This document shows positions 62,605-64,000 of a stretch of 64,000 nt of DNA, piece by piece. How positions within the stretch are numbered: the first letter of the stretch is position 1; every line of letters begins with the position of its first letter. Made by a program: the position numbers and the translations under genes. The stretch is taken from positions 18,788 to 82,787 of the forward strand of contig QYLO01000007.1 of assembly GCA_022766165.1 (NCBI GenBank), given 5' to 3'. Below the pieces are notes generated by a model, which was not told the origin of the DNA, searched no databases, and saw only the letters and a program-made list of their open reading frames with translations. Origin of the DNA: Candidatus Electrothrix gigas. Lineage in GTDB: Bacteria; Desulfobacterota; Desulfobulbia; Desulfobulbales; Desulfobulbaceae.

Positions 62605-63567
62605 TCAGCCATAGCTTGAGACAGAGGAATCGCCCACGCTGTTTCCTTCCCTTTTCCAGCTCACAAGCACTTCATCAAAGGGAATACCCGCAGCAATGGC
62701 TGCTGTCCCCATAGCCGAGAGAGCTGCATAGGGCAGAACGTCCAGCGGTGCGTTATATCCCTGCTCTTGTAAACGCAACGGTTTAAGGGTCGGAAAATTT
62801 TGTAACTGATCTGGAGACATGCCCAAATCGACAACTTTGTGACTGGTAGGTATCTTGATCTTTTTTCGCATAGCCATGCCTTCCTCTGTGGCATCATGCA
62901 GTAAATAGATCGGTAGCTCAGGAGATGCTTGGAGCAATTTTTTGGACTGCTCTTCAATATAGGAAGGATAACCGTCAACACTGAATATCAGCACACGTTG
63001 ATCTGTATGAAAACCGTTTCTGACCAAAAGATCGACAATAATCTGCTTTTGCACAATAAGAATTCCTTCAACTCCGTAGTTATAGTTATACACATCACGT
63101 TCTGGAAACGCAGACGGCGGCTCGTGCAGAGACGGCTTCACAAGCATTTTATCTGGAAACCCTTTGGCAGTTGACCATTTATTCACCAATGTTCTGAATT
63201 CTTCCTCAGTTAGTGGCTCGCGATAGTAAAGCATTATGATATGTATAAAAGCTGTGAGCGCAATCAGGAAAAAGACAACTTGCCAACTTACCGGAAAAAT
63301 TAGAACAACGAGAAATCCTATCAAAATATACTTGGCCATAATACTACTCAGATTTATTTTACCTTTCATTGTGCGATAAAAGCAATATAACTGAGATAAA
63401 GTGAAGTAATAGCGACCGTCTGCACTGGCCTTTTTGAGGATAAGCATAAATTTGTTATCTGTCATGCCGCTGTCAACATCTGGTCGAAAGACAAACCGAT
63501 ACCCGCACCTGCAATAGGTTCCATCATTTTTCTTGTGATTATTTTTACATTTTGGACAAATCATCAT
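62605..63567 (-). CDS. Zinc-ribbon membrane protein of unknown function
   Basis: About 320 residues. Start MMICPKCKNNHKKNDGTYCRCGYRF: a four-cysteine zinc ribbon (CxxC ... CxC), followed by about 80 polar residues, two transmembrane helices (about 75-95 and 97-112: AKYILIGFLVVLIFPVSW, VVFFLIALTAFIHIIML), and a soluble domain with repeated basic and hydrophobic stretches (VLIFSVDGYPSYIEEQS; LPIYLLHDATEEGMAM). No known family is recognised. The frame stays open to 63768, but that extension is antisense to the symporter start, so the shorter start is preferred. Confidence 0.65.
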   Translation of the reverse strand: MMICPKCKNNHKKNDGTYCRCGYRFVFRPDVDSGMTDNKFMLILKKASADGRYYFTLSQLYCFYRTMKGKINLSSIMAKYILIGFLVVLIFPVSWQVVFFLIALTAFIHIIMLYYREPLTEEEFRTLVNKWSTAKGFPDKMLVKPSLHEPPSAFPERDVYNYNYGVEGILIVQKQIIVDLLVRNGFHTDQRVLIFSVDGYPSYIEEQSKKLLQASPELPIYLLHDATEEGMAMRKKIKIPTSHKVVDLGMSPDQLQNFPTLKPLRLQEQGYNAPLDVLPYAALSAMGTAAIAAGIPFDEVLVSWKREGNSVGDSSVSSYG

Positions 63568-63718
63568 GACCCCGTTCTGTAGTATTTTTAACTGCTGATA
63601 CGTCAAAAGATAATCCAATACCGACAGCAAAGCAATTGCTTCTCTATGGATTGTCCAGTATCTTAGCGGGTATCTTCGTGAAGCTGCCTCCACTGTTAAA
63701 CAAAATATTCTGTAAACC

Positions 63719-64000
63719 ATGACACCTGTTAATTCGCTGTTCAGCCCTATCACCGGTCTTCTGCTCATCCTTGCCTACGGTCTAGGGGCCTTTGCCCTGA
63801 CCCGGCTGTTCACCTCAAGGAGAGTAAGCAGCAAACAGGACTTTCTTCTTGCCAACCGAAACCTCGGAACTTGGCCAGCAGCCTTTTCCATTGCTGCAAC
63901 CTGGATCTGGGCGCCAGCTCTCTTTCTGGCCTCGGAAAAGGCATATACCCAAGGACTGGCCGGGGTATTCTGGTTCATTGCGCCCAATGTGGCCTGTCTG
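63719..64000 (+). CDS. Sodium:solute symporter family protein, N-terminal part (partial at window edge)
   Basis: 94 codons to the window end. N-terminal helix (ITGLLLILAYGLGAFALTRLF), then the SSS-family KQDFLLANRNLGTWPAAFSIAATWIWAPALFLASEKAY, which is typical of the first periplasmic/second helix region of sodium-coupled symporters. The substrate cannot be told. It diverges from the zinc-ribbon gene, leaving about 150 bases between starts. Confidence 0.85.
   Translation, partial: MTPVNSLFSPITGLLLILAYGLGAFALTRLFTSRRVSSKQDFLLANRNLGTWPAAFSIAATWIWAPALFLASEKAYTQGLAGVFWFIAPNVACL

Noticed and set aside
63568..63768. 67-residue N-terminal extension of the zinc-ribbon protein.
   Set aside because: It is antisense to the start of the sodium:solute symporter, and the conserved zinc ribbon begins at the later ATG pair.
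1..64000. tRNA or rRNA genes and riboswitches.
   Set aside because: None recognised by eye: no cloverleaf with a convincing GGTTCRA T-arm and no conserved rRNA or riboswitch core. A covariance-model scan would be decisive.

Overview
The window looks like chromosome from a Gram-negative, probably anaerobic bacterium of the Desulfobacterota, most likely Desulfobulbales (possibly cable-bacteria-like). This is an inference from family content: HisRS with a Cys-rich insert, KamA-type radical SAM, many two-component proteins, a DUF1703-type AAA/PD-(D/E)XK protein, secreted MORN and FecR proteins, and lipoproteins with outer-membrane style logic. No rRNA or tRNA gene was seen. Most of the window is ordinary housekeeping sequence, with accessory or mobile patches at about 21.7-26.2 kb and 36.2-39.1 kb.

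Layout. 0-8 kb: the end of a family 2 glycosyltransferase, serS, tatC, a DUF523 gene, an FtsB-like gene overlapping a 1279-residue hybrid sensor kinase, and fmdB. 8-14.8 kb: uracil-DNA glycosylase and nucleotide-sugar genes (rfbD, rfbA, manB, manC), then mnmA. 14.9-21.7 kb: a cyclic-nucleotide-binding membrane protein, LD-carboxypeptidase, two uncharacterised envelope proteins, gdhA and bpt. 21.7-26.2 kb: AAA/PD-(D/E)XK gene, GT-C-like membrane protein, broken gene pieces and an integrase scrap. 26.2-34 kb: aspS, a frameshifted PilZ gene, hisS, a flavin oxidoreductase, pcnB and a FecR-repeat protein. 34-45.3 kb, all on the minus strand: a small gene, MORN protein, M20 amidohydrolase, GCS2 ligase, ggt, then (after a disrupted segment) the peptide ABC permeases yejB and yejE. 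45.3-53.7 kb: argJ, DUF218, KamA-like, HD-GYP regulator plus hybrid kinase, aroK and a tRNA-queuosine mannosyltransferase-like protein. 53.9-64 kb: a receiver/ATP-grasp fusion, grpE, dnaK, a small secreted Cys peptide, TPR lipoprotein, asparagine-synthase-like protein without its N-terminal Cys, a zinc-ribbon membrane protein and the start of a sodium:solute symporter.

The most unusual structure occurs twice. At 21.8-25.1 kb and again at 35.1-39.1 kb, a truncated 5' fragment of a gene (31 codons of the AAA/PD-(D/E)XK gene; 49 codons of yejB) ends in a stop codon overlapping the ATG of a multi-pass membrane-protein gene as ATGA. Downstream of that membrane gene lies a full-length, slightly diverged copy of the same truncated gene. 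The topology suggests insertions that capture the host gene's translation start and restore the host gene behind the cargo. The second cargo was later split by a 1666-bp IS4-type element with 7-bp target duplications; removing the element restores one continuous frame of about 278 codons.

A second recurrent theme is short tandem repeats of 8-12 bp at or just before the 5' ends of genes (CNB protein, YbdK-like ligase, hybrid kinase, queuosine mannosyltransferase, receiver/ATP-grasp fusion), plus in-frame repeats inside proteins (hybrid kinase linker, FecR C-terminus). These are candidate length-variable loci.
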